NCBI GenBank assembly: GCA_011392765.1
Contig: WYCW01000001.1
Location: 1,291,006 to 1,355,005 of the forward strand
From: Candidatus Thiosymbion ectosymbiont of Catanema sp. Cochon2018
Lineage (GTDB): Bacteria; Pseudomonadota; Gammaproteobacteria; Chromatiales; Chromatiaceae
Length of the DNA stretch: 64,000 nucleotides
Direction of reading: 5' to 3'
The notes beneath the pieces were generated by a model that searched no databases, had not been told where the DNA came from, and was given only the letters and a program-made list of their open reading frames with translations. A program made the position numbers and the translations under genes. Shown in pieces: positions 6,928 through 16,257 of the stretch. Position 1 is the first letter of the stretch, and each line of letters begins with the position of its first letter.

Positions 6928-7100
6928 ACACACTGAATCTCGGAAACAACTGAAGTTAAAACACTTTGCGGTTTCGTCTGAACGCTCGTCGTAATATTCT
7001 AATAGGATAGGATTAACAGGATTTTCAGGATTAACAGGATTTTTTTCTTATTAATCCTGAAAATCCTGTCAATCCTGTACGATTGGACGAAAGCACGAAC
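6928..7100. repeat. Interspersed repeat between phoH and ybeY
   Basis: The part at 6928-6998 (ctgaatctcggaaacaact, then cgtctgaacgctcgtcg) is repeated at 27480-27545 just upstream of tssK. It is followed by a palindrome made of aatcctgaaaatcctgtcaa on one arm and aggattaacaggattttcag on the other (about 7008-7078). The same arm occurs at 27551-27590 and 36407-36440. It separates two genes that normally overlap or touch. Confidence 0.7.
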
Positions 7101-7113
7101 CACGAAGAATTGC

Positions 7114-8145
7114 TCAACCTTTCAGCGGTGGTGAAGAGGGTTTGCCTTGCGGGCGAGATGTTTGCGCTCCGTCGGCACACCGGCGATCGAAGTCGTCGTA
7201 GGCCCCCACGATGCGCTGGACCAGTGCGTGGCGTACGACGTCCCGGGCATTGAAGAAGATGAAGCTGATGCCCTCTACATGACGCAGGATCTCGATTGCC
7301 TGGCGCAATCCGGAAGCTTGTCCACGCGGCAGATCCACCTGGGTAACGTCACCAGTGACCACCGCGGTGGAACCGAAGCCGATGCGGGTCAGGAACATCT
7401 TCATCTGCTCGGGCGTGGTGTTCTGGGCCTCGTCCAGGATGATGAAGGCGTCGTTCAGGGTACGTCCGCGCATATAGGCCAGGGGGGCAACTTCGATCAC
7501 ATTGCGCTCGATGAGCTTATTCACTTTCTCGAAGCCGAGCATCTCATACAGGGCGTCGTAGAGTGGCCGCAGATAGGGGTCGATCTTCTGGGCCAGATCT
7601 CCGGGTAGAAAGCCGAGCCGCTCGCCCGCCTCCACTGCCGGGCGCACCAACACCAAACGGCGGACCCGGTCGGATTCCAGGAATTCCACCGCACAGGCCA
7701 CCGCCAGATAGGTCTTACCCGTACCGGCGGGACCGATCCCGAAGTTGATGTCGTTGCGCAGGATGGCGTGCAGGTATTGCTGCTGATTTGGTCCACGCGC
7801 CCGGATCAAGGCACGCTTGGTCTTGATGACCACATCCGGCAAGCGGTCCTCCGCGCCCTCCGCCAGGGCATCCACGCCGGATTCCTGGAGGTGGAGGTGG
7901 ATCTGCTCCGGGGTCAGGGTCTCATCCGCACTTGCCCGGTAGAGATCCCGCAATATCCGAGCCCCGGCATCCACCGCCCGGCGCTCGCCGATCAGGCGGA
8001 AGACGGAGCCCCGGTTGTTGATCTCGATGCCCAACCGACACTCGATCTGGCGCAGGTGCTGGTCGAGCTGCCCACACAGGTTGACCAGACGCTCATTGTC
8101 CTGTGGCAGCTCGAGATCGACGGTTTCCGGTTGGGTAGGCAACAC
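7114..8145 (-). CDS. ybeZ: PhoH-like ATPase (YbeZ)
   Basis: The 343-residue protein has an N-terminal KH-like region (LGIEINNRGSVFRLIGER). The PhoH P-loop ATPase core follows with Walker A GPAGTGKTYLA near residue 141, the PhoH loop VRPAVEAGERLGFLPGD, and Walker B FIILDEAQNTT near residue 235. YbeZ works with YbeY in RNA metabolism and its gene normally lies directly upstream, as here. The usual upstream neighbour miaB is not present; smc lies there instead. The 145-bp gap to smc holds no feature I can name. Confidence 0.92.
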   Translation of the reverse strand: MLPTQPETVDLELPQDNERLVNLCGQLDQHLRQIECRLGIEINNRGSVFRLIGERRAVDAGARILRDLYRASADETLTPEQIHLHLQESGVDALAEGAEDRLPDVVIKTKRALIRARGPNQQQYLHAILRNDINFGIGPAGTGKTYLAVACAVEFLESDRVRRLVLVRPAVEAGERLGFLPGDLAQKIDPYLRPLYDALYEMLGFEKVNKLIERNVIEVAPLAYMRGRTLNDAFIILDEAQNTTPEQMKMFLTRIGFGSTAVVTGDVTQVDLPRGQASGLRQAIEILRHVEGISFIFFNARDVVRHALVQRIVGAYDDFDRRCADGAQTSRPQGKPSSPPLKG

Positions 8146-8291
8146 TATTATCTCATGTCGAACCCGGGCAATGGTAAATCTTACCGGAAAATGCAGGGTC
8201 CGGATTCAGAACCTGTTCAGGGCGAGCGCGTATAAATCCTCCCGAAAACATGATCTTGTTTTAGCGGTGAGTGTTATTCGGTGGCCCTGCC

Positions 8292-11200
8292 TCAAGACAC
8301 CGCCGCAAGCCTGGTCGCCTCCTCGACATCCACCGATACCAGACGCGAGACGCCCGGCTCCTGCATGGTCACGCCCAAGAGATGGTCCGCAATCTCCATG
8401 GTCAATTTGTTGTGGGTGATGAAGATGAACTGTACCCGATCGGACATGGAATGTACCAATTCGCAAAAGCGCCCGACGTTGGCGTCGTCCAGGGGAGCAT
8501 CCACTTCGTCGAGCATGCAGAAGGGGGCCGGATTGAGCTGGAAGATGGCAAACACCAGGGCCACGGCGGTCAATGCCTTCTCGCCGCCGGACAGGAGGTG
8601 AATACTGGCGTTGCGCTTGCCCGGCGGGCGCGCCATGACGGTGACCCCCGTCTCCAGCAGATCCTCGCCGGTAAGCGTCAGAGAGGCGTGACCACCACCG
8701 AACAGACGCGGGAAGAGCCGCTCGAAACCCTGATTCACGCTCTCGAAGGTCTCCTTGAAGCGGTCGCGGGTCTCACGGTCGATGCGTCGGATGGCCTGCT
8801 CCAGGGTCTGCAGGGAACGGGAGATATCGGTGTGTTGGGCGTCCAGGTAGCCTTTGCGTTCGGACTGCTCCGCCAGCTCTTCGATGGACGCCAGGTTGAT
8901 GTTGCCCAAGCGGGCGATACGCCCCGAGACCTTCTCCAACCGCTCCTGCCACACCTCCTCGGCGGCGTCTGCCGCCAGGTCAGTGAGCAGCTCCTGCGGA
9001 CTCAAGTCCAGCGCGGCGAGCTGTTCCTCCAGGGTCTGTCGGCGCACGAGCTGCTCCTGCCGCGCCAGGCGCAGGGCATCCAGCTCTTGCCGGTGCTCGC
9101 CGAGGTCCTGCTCCAACTGGTGGCGCTCCTGCTCCAGCGCCCGTACCCGGCCATCCAACTCTTCCATCTGCCGCCGCGAGACGCCCAGCTGCTCTTCGAT
9201 CTCGAGGCGCAGGGCGAGCTGCTTTTTAAGCCCCTGCTCCTGAGCGGCCAACGGCTCCAGGGATGCCTCCAGGTTCAGGCGCAGCTCATCCCGGCGCTCG
9301 GCGAGCTGTCGGCACTGTTCCCGGGCCCGCTCCAGGCTGCGCAGCCTGGCTTCCCGGGAGGCGCGGCGGGCCTCGATATCGACCTGCAGGCGATGGGCCC
9401 GTTCGCGTGCCGCCCGCTCTTGCGCGCGCGCTTTCGTCACCTGACCCCGCAAGACCTCGCGGCGTTCGGCCAGGGCCTTTCTCCGGTCGGCCAGGGCATC
9501 GACTTCCTCCAGGGCCCCGTGCAGGCGTTTCCGCGCCGCTGCCTCCTCGGCCACGGCCTCCTGCAGGCGCTCGGTCAGCTCCGATCTCTCCGTCTCCAGG
9601 GCGGCACGGCGCTCGTTCTGGTGTTCCAGTCGAGCACTGTGTCCCGTGAGATCCGCCCGGAGCTTGGCTTCGGCCTTTTCGATCCCGGCGGTCTCGGTAC
9701 GCAATGCCTCGCGCTCCTCTTCGAGCTCCCGTCGCCGCACCCGCAGTTGTTCCTGCTCCTGTTCCAGGGTCCGGACCTGGGCCGCGAGGGTCGCGGTCCG
9801 GTGCTCCAGCGCTTTGAGTTCCTCGGCCCGCGCGAGTACCCCCCCCAGAGCGCCGTCCGCCTCCGGCGTGCGCAGCCAGTTGGGACCCACCAAGACCCCG
9901 TCGCGGGTGACCAGGACCCCGCCGGGTTCGAGGGTGGCGCGCTCACCCAGGGCTGCCGGCAGATCCGGTGCTACCCGCACCGACCCGAGCAGCCCGTGCA
10001 GGGGCCAGGGACAACGCACCCGCGCCAGGAGGGAGTCGGGGGGGACCGGGCCGGGGGAGTGCTCGGCCGCGTCGAGCAGCGTCAGGGAGCCCAGGTCCGC
10101 CGCCTCTATCGCGGCCCCGACCCGGTCCAGGGACTCGGTGCAGACGGCACGCAAGTGGCCCGCGAGAACCGCCTCCACCGCGGGCTCCCAGCCGGATTCG
10201 ACCGCCAACTCATCGACCAGTCGCGGGGCATCCGCCAGCCCCTGGTCGTTCAGCCAGTCGGCGACGGCCTGGTCCGCACGGTCCAGGGCCGCCTCTTGTA
10301 ACGCGGTCAGGGCGGCCTGGCGACCCCGCACCGACTGCAGGTCAGTACGCGCCGTATCGAGCTGTACACCCACCTCGCGCAGGGCTTGTTCCTGCTCCTG
10401 AAGGGCCTCGGTCAGACGCCGCGCCTGCCCTTGGCGGGTGGTGATCCGATCGGCGTACTCCCGGGCCTGTTCCCGGCAGACCCGGATCCGGGCCTCCAGT
10501 TCCTTGGTATCCTGCCGTCCCAGCTCCTCCTCTACCCGGTCCTGGCGGGAACGGACCTGATCCATACGCTGCTCCAGGTGATCGATATGGGTCCGCTCCA
10601 CCTGGGCCAGCTCCGCGGGAGCGGCGGCGCGCCGGTTGAATTCGTCCCACCCCTCCTCCCCCTCTGCGAGCTGCGATTCGGCGGCATTCATCCGGACCAG
10701 GGCCTCCGCCAGGGCCGCAGCGGCCGCCTCATGCTCGGGTTCGTCCTTGGCCAGGGCCGCGTCGATCTCGGCCATGGCGTGTTCGTCGCGTGCGAGCAGG
10801 TCCCGAACCTCAGTGAGCTCGCGCTCCAGGCGCTCGACCTCGACCTCCCGGCGGCCGCGGCTCTCCTTGGCGAACCGGATACCCTGCTCGAGGCGCGCGA
10901 TCTCGGAACCGACGGCGTAATAACGTCCCTGGATCTCGTTGAACTCGTCCGAGGCCGTGACATAGCGGTCGCGCAAAGTCTCGCTATCCGCCTCCAACTG
11001 CCGCCGGCGCGCGATTCGGCCTTCCAGCGCCGTCTCTCGGGTTCGCAGGGACTCGTCTCGGGACTCGATCTCCAGGTCGAGGGAACGCCAGCGCAGGGCG
11101 CCGAGCTCGGCTTCCAACCGCTGTTCGTCCCGCTTGAGGCGTTGATACTTCTCGGCAGTAGCGGCCTGACGTTCCAGGTGCAGGAGCCGCTTGGCGGCTT

Positions 11201-11798
11201 CTTCACGCAGGTCATCCAAGCGGTCCAGGTTATCGCGGGTGTGGCGCATCCGGTTCTCCGTCTCACGCCGCCGTTCCTTGTACTTGGAGATGCCTGCTGC
11301 CTCCTCCAGAAACAGGCGCAGTTCCTCGGGTCTGGCCTCGATGAACCGCGAGATGATGCCCTGCTCGATGATGGCGTAGCTGCGCGGACCCAGCCCCGTG
11401 CCCAGAAACAGGTCCTGGATGTCGCGGCGGCGGCAGCGAGTACCGTTGAGAAAATAGACCGACTGGCCATCCCGAGAGACCTGGCGCCTGACCGAAATCT
11501 GGCTGAATCCGGCGTACTCCCCGCCGGCACTGCCGTCGCTGTTGTCGAATATCAGCTCGATACCGGCGGTGCCCACCGGCTTACGACCGGTGGAACCGTT
11601 GAAGATGACGTCGGACATGGACTCGCCGCGCAGCATCTTGGCCGAGCTCTCGCCCATCACCCAGCGCACCGCGTCGATGACATTGGACTTGCCGCACCCG
11701 TTGGGTCCGACGACCCCGGACAGGTTGCCCGGAAAGGATACGGTCGTGGGATCGACGAAGGACTTGAAGCCGGCGAGCTTGATCTTTTCCAATCGCAT
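8292..11798 (-). CDS. smc: Chromosome segregation protein SMC
   Basis: From MRLEKIKLAGFKSFVDPTT the protein is 1168 residues, the full SMC length. Walker A is GPNGCGKSN near residue 32. Long coiled coils (about 170-500 and 660-1000) surround a hinge near 510-650. The C-terminal head has the signature LLSGGEKALTAVALVF and Walker B FCMLDEVDAPLDDANV. It condenses and organises the chromosome as a dimer, usually with ScpA and ScpB, which are not in the window. The open frame reaches 12 codons further upstream (MALIPLLLYLSG), but homologues start at MRLEKI. Long antisense open frames across this gene are shadows. Confidence 0.96.
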   Translation of the reverse strand: MRLEKIKLAGFKSFVDPTTVSFPGNLSGVVGPNGCGKSNVIDAVRWVMGESSAKMLRGESMSDVIFNGSTGRKPVGTAGIELIFDNSDGSAGGEYAGFSQISVRRQVSRDGQSVYFLNGTRCRRRDIQDLFLGTGLGPRSYAIIEQGIISRFIEARPEELRLFLEEAAGISKYKERRRETENRMRHTRDNLDRLDDLREEAAKRLLHLERQAATAEKYQRLKRDEQRLEAELGALRWRSLDLEIESRDESLRTRETALEGRIARRRQLEADSETLRDRYVTASDEFNEIQGRYYAVGSEIARLEQGIRFAKESRGRREVEVERLERELTEVRDLLARDEHAMAEIDAALAKDEPEHEAAAAALAEALVRMNAAESQLAEGEEGWDEFNRRAAAPAELAQVERTHIDHLEQRMDQVRSRQDRVEEELGRQDTKELEARIRVCREQAREYADRITTRQGQARRLTEALQEQEQALREVGVQLDTARTDLQSVRGRQAALTALQEAALDRADQAVADWLNDQGLADAPRLVDELAVESGWEPAVEAVLAGHLRAVCTESLDRVGAAIEAADLGSLTLLDAAEHSPGPVPPDSLLARVRCPWPLHGLLGSVRVAPDLPAALGERATLEPGGVLVTRDGVLVGPNWLRTPEADGALGGVLARAEELKALEHRTATLAAQVRTLEQEQEQLRVRRRELEEEREALRTETAGIEKAEAKLRADLTGHSARLEHQNERRAALETERSELTERLQEAVAEEAAARKRLHGALEEVDALADRRKALAERREVLRGQVTKARAQERAARERAHRLQVDIEARRASREARLRSLERAREQCRQLAERRDELRLNLEASLEPLAAQEQGLKKQLALRLEIEEQLGVSRRQMEELDGRVRALEQERHQLEQDLGEHRQELDALRLARQEQLVRRQTLEEQLAALDLSPQELLTDLAADAAEEVWQERLEKVSGRIARLGNINLASIEELAEQSERKGYLDAQHTDISRSLQTLEQAIRRIDRETRDRFKETFESVNQGFERLFPRLFGGGHASLTLTGEDLLETGVTVMARPPGKRNASIHLLSGGEKALTAVALVFAIFQLNPAPFCMLDEVDAPLDDANVGRFCELVHSMSDRVQFIFITHNKLTMEIADHLLGVTMQEPGVSRLVSVDVEEATRLAAVS

Positions 11799-11952
11799 CC
11801 CGGAAAGATACAGGAGGAGTGGGATCAGGGCCAAACTGCGGGCACCCGCATCGGGGGCAAGGGCGGGTTGTCAGCTTCGATTGCTATTATGGCCGAGATC
11901 ATTGATTATCCCTTTGCGTTCTTTGTGTCTTTGCGGTTCAAATAGAGGACGC

Positions 11953-11996
11953 CGGAAGGGGTGGAGAAGGGGTGGAGAAGGGGTGGAGAAGAAGGG
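11953..11996. repeat. 11-bp tandem repeat upstream of the ATPase gene
   Basis: Three copies of ggggtggagaa run head to tail, followed by a degenerate part copy, between the divergent smc and ATPase starts. It is purine-rich on the plus strand. Copy number could vary between strains. The preceding 11835-11950 stretch holds no gene. Confidence 0.7.
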
Positions 11997-12020
11997 GATC
12001 ACGGATCAGGAGGGCCCATC

Positions 12021-12869
12021 TTGAAGTTCACCGTCGATGAGTTCCGCGCCTGGGAGAACAAGTGTGTCACCCTACTCGGGATGTCCGGGGTAGGAAAGAC
12101 TTATCTCTCCACCCTGCTGCGCCGCCAGGATTGGTTCCACTATTCGGGTGATTACCGGATCGGGACCCGGTATCTGGATGAGCATATCCTCGATCTGATC
12201 AAGATCCAGGCCATGCAGGTGCCTTTTTTGAGGGATCTGCTGCGACGCGATTGGATCTTTGTGCGCAACAATATCAAAGTGGACGACCTGGGGCCGGTGT
12301 TGAGCTTCATCGGCAGGCTCGGGAATCCGGAACGCGGCGGACTCCCGCTCGGTGAGTTCAAACACCGCCAGGCCCTGTACCGAGACGCGGAGATCCGGGC
12401 CATGCAGGATTTGCCCTCATTCGTGCGCAAGGCGCAGGAGATTTACGGTTACCGCCACTTGGTCAACGATGTCGGCGGCAGTCTGTGCGAGCTCGAGGAG
12501 CCGGCGGTGATCGACCTGCTCGCCCGCCACAGCCTGATTCTCTATATCCGGGTCCCGGCCGAGGATGAGGCGATGCTCATCGCACGCGCCCAGGCCGATC
12601 CCAAGCCACTCTATTATCGGCCGCAGTTCCTTGAAACCGCGGTCAGGGACTACTTGGCGCTGCACCGTCTGGAATTCGTGGCCCAGATCGATCCGGACGA
12701 TTTCACGCGCTGGGTCTTTCCCCGGCTTTTTCACGCGCGGGTCCCCAGATACGAGGCCATCGCCCGCCCCCACGGCTATCCGGTCGGCACCGCGGAAGTG
12801 GTGCAGGTGCGCGATGAACAGGATTTTCTGGACCTGCTCGAGCAGGCCATCGCCCGCAAGGGGGTCTGA
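12021..12869 (+). CDS. P-loop ATPase adjacent to the homoserine acyltransferase
   Basis: The start is TTG at 12021 (reading KFTVDEFRAWENK after the first residue): GGAGG lies 7 nt upstream, whereas the longer open frame runs into a tandem repeat. The protein is about 282 residues with Walker A GMSGVGKTYLS near residue 20, so it is a nucleotide-binding kinase-like or ATPase protein. HLVNDVGGSLCELEEPAVID near residue 155 is a likely second-site motif. It ends 1 bp before the MetA-type gene and is presumably co-transcribed with it. The family is annotated only as ATPase; its role in methionine synthesis is unproven. Confidence 0.7.
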   Translation: MKFTVDEFRAWENKCVTLLGMSGVGKTYLSTLLRRQDWFHYSGDYRIGTRYLDEHILDLIKIQAMQVPFLRDLLRRDWIFVRNNIKVDDLGPVLSFIGRLGNPERGGLPLGEFKHRQALYRDAEIRAMQDLPSFVRKAQEIYGYRHLVNDVGGSLCELEEPAVIDLLARHSLILYIRVPAEDEAMLIARAQADPKPLYYRPQFLETAVRDYLALHRLEFVAQIDPDDFTRWVFPRLFHARVPRYEAIARPHGYPVGTAEVVQVRDEQDFLDLLEQAIARKGV

Positions 12870-12870
12870 T

Positions 12871-13941
12871 ATGCCGATCGTTGCCCATACTGACCTTCCT
12901 ACGTTCGAGCATCTGCGCCGCGAGGGTCAGTCCATCCTGGAGCCGGACCGGGCACTGCAGCAGGATATCCGCGAGCTGCATATCGGGCTCTTAAATATGA
13001 TGCCGGATGCAGCCCTGGCGCCCACGGAGCGGCAGTTTCTGCGCCTGATCAACGGGAGTAACCGGATCGCCCAGTTTTATGTCCACCCCTTTACCCTCGA
13101 CGAGTTGCAACGATCCCCCGCGGCCCAGGCGCATATCGACCGTTATTACCAGGATTTCGAGCGCATCCGGGTGGAGGGATTGGATGCGCTCATCATTACC
13201 GGCGCCAACGTGAGCCATCCCAATCTGGCGGATGAGCCCTTTTGGCAACCCTTGATCGAGGTCATCGACTGGGCCCTCGGGTCTGTCACTTCTGTCCTCT
13301 GCTCCTGTCTCGCCACCCACGCCGTGCTCCAGTTCCGTTACGGCCAGACCCGCCGTCCCTTGCCCGGTAAGCGGTGGGGGGTCTATCCGCACCGGGTGGT
13401 CGACCAGCGGCATCCGTTGGTGAATGACGTCAATACCCTGTTCGATGTCCCCCACTCCCGCTTCAACGAGATCGGCCGTGACCAGTTCGATACCGCGGGG
13501 CTGCGGGTGCTGGTGGAGAGCGAGGAGGCCGGCGTCCATCTGGCAGTAAGCGAGGACGGGTTCCGGATCGTGTTCTTCCAGGGCCACCCGGAGTACGACA
13601 CCATCTCGCTGCTCAAGGAATACAAGCGCGAGGTCAAGCGCTTCGCCGCCGGGCACCGGGACGACTACCCCCCCTTTCCGGAGCACTATATCGGGACCAG
13701 GGACCGCGCCATCCTCGACGAACATCGGGAGCAGGTCTCCGCTGCCCGCGAGAACGCCCGTGAGTCGCCGCCGTTTCCGGAGGAGCCCATCGTTGCCGGT
13801 CTCGATAACACTTGGCACGACACCGCCGAAGGTGTGGTCGGCAATTGGATGGGTAAGATCTATCAGCTCACCAACAACGACCGCCGGCTTCCCTTTATGG
13901 AGGGGGTGGACCCCCGAGACCCGCTCGGTTTGGGGCGGTAA
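12871..13941 (+). CDS. metA: Homoserine O-acetyl/succinyltransferase, MetA family
   Basis: The protein is 356 residues from ATG 12871; a longer in-frame open stretch upstream overlaps the ATPase gene and is rejected. It has the MetA opening LHIGLLNMMPDAALAPTERQFLRLI, the nucleophile in LCSCLATHA (Cys146 by comparison with the C-W-x-x-Q-A motif) and the His/Glu of FFQGHPEYD near residue 230. These define the class I amidotransferase-like fold that acylates homoserine in methionine synthesis. Acetyl versus succinyl preference cannot be read with confidence. The tail past residue 300 is longer than in E. coli MetA. Confidence 0.88.
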   Translation: MPIVAHTDLPTFEHLRREGQSILEPDRALQQDIRELHIGLLNMMPDAALAPTERQFLRLINGSNRIAQFYVHPFTLDELQRSPAAQAHIDRYYQDFERIRVEGLDALIITGANVSHPNLADEPFWQPLIEVIDWALGSVTSVLCSCLATHAVLQFRYGQTRRPLPGKRWGVYPHRVVDQRHPLVNDVNTLFDVPHSRFNEIGRDQFDTAGLRVLVESEEAGVHLAVSEDGFRIVFFQGHPEYDTISLLKEYKREVKRFAAGHRDDYPPFPEHYIGTRDRAILDEHREQVSAARENARESPPFPEEPIVAGLDNTWHDTAEGVVGNWMGKIYQLTNNDRRLPFMEGVDPRDPLGLGR

Positions 13942-13997
13942 GCTGACTGATTTCCGCAGATTCTTTCGCGACCGAGATTTCCGGCAAGGGCAGTGGG

Positions 13998-14762
13998 CTA
14001 CACGGCTGGTTCGCCCTGGGTAGTCTCCGGCGGCAGAAAATCGACCACGACCGCGGTTACGTTGTCGTGTGCCCCCCGGTTGCGGGCCTCGTCGATCAGG
14101 GCCTGGGGGGCCGCGTTCAGTTCAATCCGTACCAAGAGCTCGGCGATATCGCTTTCGGGAATCTCTCTGGTGAGTCCGTCGGTGCAGAGTAAAAAGCGGT
14201 CGCGGTCCTTGAGCTCGCAGATCTGTGCATCGACTTCCAGTGTCTCCTCGGCACCCACGGCCCGGGTGACGATGTGGGCCGTGGGGTGCTCTTCTGCCGC
14301 ATCGGGGGTAAGCAGACCCTGATCGACGAGTGCCTGTACCTGGCTGTGGTCGTGCGAGAGCTGGTGTAAGGTCCCGTTACGCAGGCGATAGATCCGGCTG
14401 TCTCCCGCCCACAGCAGGATGCACTGTCCCCGCACTGCGGATACAGCGGCCACGGTGCTGCCGATGACCGCCGCCCCGCGGCGTCGCGCTTCGGCACATA
14501 GACGCCGATTGGCGTCTTCGAGGCAGGCGCGCAGACTCGCCACCGTCCGCCCCGGAAACCGGTGTTGCGGTGCCGTTTCCAGGGCCTGCACGACCATACG
14601 GCTCGCCAGGTCGCCGGCGGTATGGCCGCCCATACCGTCCGCTACCGCCCATAACCCGATGTCCGGTCGATCCAGATAGCTGTCTTCGTTGACTTGCCGC
14701 ACGTTTCCGCGGTGGGTGGCAGCCGCCGAGATGCCGTGCAACGGTATGTTTGCGTGGCTCAT
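13998..14762 (-). CDS. PP2C-type Ser/Thr protein phosphatase (T6SS PppA-like)
   Basis: The 254-residue protein carries the PP2C metal-binding motifs: GNVRQVNEDSYL near residue 20, VADGMGGHTAGDLAS near 42, LLWAGDSRIYRL near 117, LCTDGLTREI near 190 and GAHDNVTAVVVD near 232. Stand-alone phosphatases of this length (PppA, Stp1) reverse threonine phosphorylation that activates type VI secretion, and genes for T6SS components follow downstream. A partner Ser/Thr kinase (PpkA) is not in the window. It could also be a general PP2C. Confidence 0.88.
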   Translation of the reverse strand: MSHANIPLHGISAAATHRGNVRQVNEDSYLDRPDIGLWAVADGMGGHTAGDLASRMVVQALETAPQHRFPGRTVASLRACLEDANRRLCAEARRRGAAVIGSTVAAVSAVRGQCILLWAGDSRIYRLRNGTLHQLSHDHSQVQALVDQGLLTPDAAEEHPTAHIVTRAVGAEETLEVDAQICELKDRDRFLLCTDGLTREIPESDIAELLVRIELNAAPQALIDEARNRGAHDNVTAVVVDFLPPETTQGEPAV

Positions 14763-14849
14763 GATCCCTGGGACCTCCGGGAAATATCTCTCATACGGAT
14801 GCTCTCATCTATACATTTGTTAAAAACTGTCTGGTTAAAAACAGCTCGT

Positions 14850-14914
14850 AGGCTGGGTTCAGGAACGAACCCGGCACTCGGCAGCGCTGGGTTTCATTCC
14901 TCAACCCAGCCTAC
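14850..14914. repeat. AACCCAGCCTAC inverted-repeat element
   Basis: A short palindromic element has GTAGGCTGGGTT on one side and AACCCAGCCTAC on the other, with a GC-rich middle (cccggcactcggcagcgctg). Copies or parts occur at 5530-5570, 33881-33972, 34051-34142, 36650-36695, 43460-43495 and 49305-49385. No coding capacity. Confidence 0.7.
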
Positions 14915-15208
14915 TAGGATTCTTGAATGACCGGATTTTGTGCAAATGAGTCAAATTTCGCCAACGTCTAACCCCTCTCGTTGTCGTGATCGTGGTCGTG
15001 GTCGAAGCCGCCGTAGGAGGGACCGCATTCTTTCGCCGTTCGTGGTCTCCGGAGGTCCCGGCCAGGTACCGGGTCGAAACCCGTAGCCATCAGGTTTTCC
15101 GTGCCCGCTTTGCCTTGCGTCGCCGATTACGATCACGACCACGATTCCGCTTTCGATCGCGAGAGAGCGATGATCACGGCTCGTCGGTCTGAGGCGAAGC
15201 CTCGCTAG
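14915..15208. repeat. Repeat family A copy (GATCGT-core), 294 bp
   Basis: It begins TAGGATTCTTGAATGACCGG and ends GGCGAAGCCTCGCTAG. The middle holds a run of cgtgatcgtggtcgtggtcg and, 130 bp on, the complementary run cgattacgatcacgaccacg, so the centre can fold into one long hairpin. A second full copy lies at 48793-49117 with more GATCGT units. The beginning and end are shared with family B. The 15209-15344 gap has no gene. Confidence 0.75.
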
Positions 15209-15344
15209 ATTCTTTGACTCCCCCGGACTTTCACAAGTGAGTCAAATTTGTGCACTCCCAAGGAGGCAGTTATCAGTTGTCAGGGGGCAGTTGTCAGGTA
15301 TCAGCCTTTTGCTCCCTGCCTCCTGAATTTTTGAGGGTGTCGTA

Positions 15345-15526
15345 AAAGCCTGCATCGGGATCGGGATCGCAATCGGAATCTCGATTTCGATCCCGATCCC
15401 GATCCCGATCCCGATTTCGACCTACCCAGGCTCTCCAACGGCTGGTTGGGCGTAGGAGATGGGGCCTTACGGGAAAGGGGCTTTTGGGGCCTCATGCCTC
15501 GTCGGTCTGAGGCGAAGCCTCGCTAG
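15345..15526. repeat. Repeat family B copy, left end missing
   Basis: The copy starts within the ATCGGGATCGGG run and carries the CCCGATCCCGAT complement, then ctccaacggctggttgggcg and the shared end GGCGAAGCCTCGCTAG. Full copies are at 27927-28150 and 60730-60953. It abuts the 3' end of tagF by 8 bp. Confidence 0.75.
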
Positions 15527-15534
15527 CTGTTATG

Positions 15535-16257
15535 CTAATCGGCTTTCCCTAGGCCCGTTTCCCAACCCCAACGGCCCCACTCGCCGGTGAGCATGCCTGC
15601 GAATCCGGCACTCGGCGGCAGGCCCTGGCACAGCAGGACCGAGGGTTCGACGACTTCCGAGCCGTTCGACCACCACAGGCTGTAGGCAAAGAAGAGCTCT
15701 CCCAGAGTCTGATGCAACAGGCAGGGACAGACGGCGGCGAGGTCGGCGGGCAGCGGCATGCGCCGGGCGGGCGCCTTACCCGGACAGGGAGCATTCGACT
15801 GCGGTAGGTTCGACGGTGGCCCGAGCGCTGTAACTTGTTGATCGAAGGCTGCGAGTGTGAGGTCCTGCTCCAGGCAGGTGAGGAGGAGATTCTCGGCCGA
15901 CTCATACCAGGAAGCGGTGCTGGTCAGAACGCCGAGTGGATTACTCGTAGCAGGAAGGGAACAGGCCAGGGTCAATGGAAAGTAGCGCCCGACCCGATCC
16001 ACGCTCGGCATGAGCAGGCCGGCCCATGCGGATTGACCGGCCACTCCCGGCGCGAGCGCAAAGCGCCATACCGGGCTGGTGAGATAGGTGTCGAGCCAGT
16101 GCTCGCCCAATTGGTCCCGGCTGTCGGCGACGGACTCCTGGAGCCATTGGTCCCAGGGTTCCACGAAGACGGCGGGTAAGCGGCGGGATACGAAGTCGCC
16201 GTTGCTCGGCAGCTTACCGTAGATACCGGGTTGGGGCTCAGGGGATGGATGGGTCAT
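15535..16257 (-). CDS. tagF: T6SS-associated protein TagF
   Basis: From MTHPSPEPQPGIYGKLPSNGDFVSRRL the protein is 240 residues. The N-terminal GIYGKLPSNGDF and PWDQWLQ, the WRFAL segment and VGRYFPLTLA are hallmarks of TagF/ImpM proteins. TagF represses or modulates type VI secretion post-translationally and is often encoded beside the PppA phosphatase, as here. The open frame extends 45 codons upstream without family similarity, so the internal Met is preferred. The 152 bp to the next gene show no feature I can name. Confidence 0.88.
   Translation of the reverse strand: MTHPSPEPQPGIYGKLPSNGDFVSRRLPAVFVEPWDQWLQESVADSRDQLGEHWLDTYLTSPVWRFALAPGVAGQSAWAGLLMPSVDRVGRYFPLTLACSLPATSNPLGVLTSTASWYESAENLLLTCLEQDLTLAAFDQQVTALGPPSNLPQSNAPCPGKAPARRMPLPADLAAVCPCLLHQTLGELFFAYSLWWSNGSEVVEPSVLLCQGLPPSAGFAGMLTGEWGRWGWETGLGKAD

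Noticed and set aside
8271-11945. Very long plus-strand open frames (519 and 676 codons) opposite smc
   Set aside because: They are antisense to a full-length SMC gene with all motifs. GC-rich codon bias leaves the opposite strand open; their sequences are Gln/Leu/Gly-rich and lack family features.
12565-12870. N-terminal extension of the MetA-type protein
   Set aside because: It overlaps the upstream ATPase gene in another frame and shows no similarity to the family; the ATG at 12871 fits the family start.
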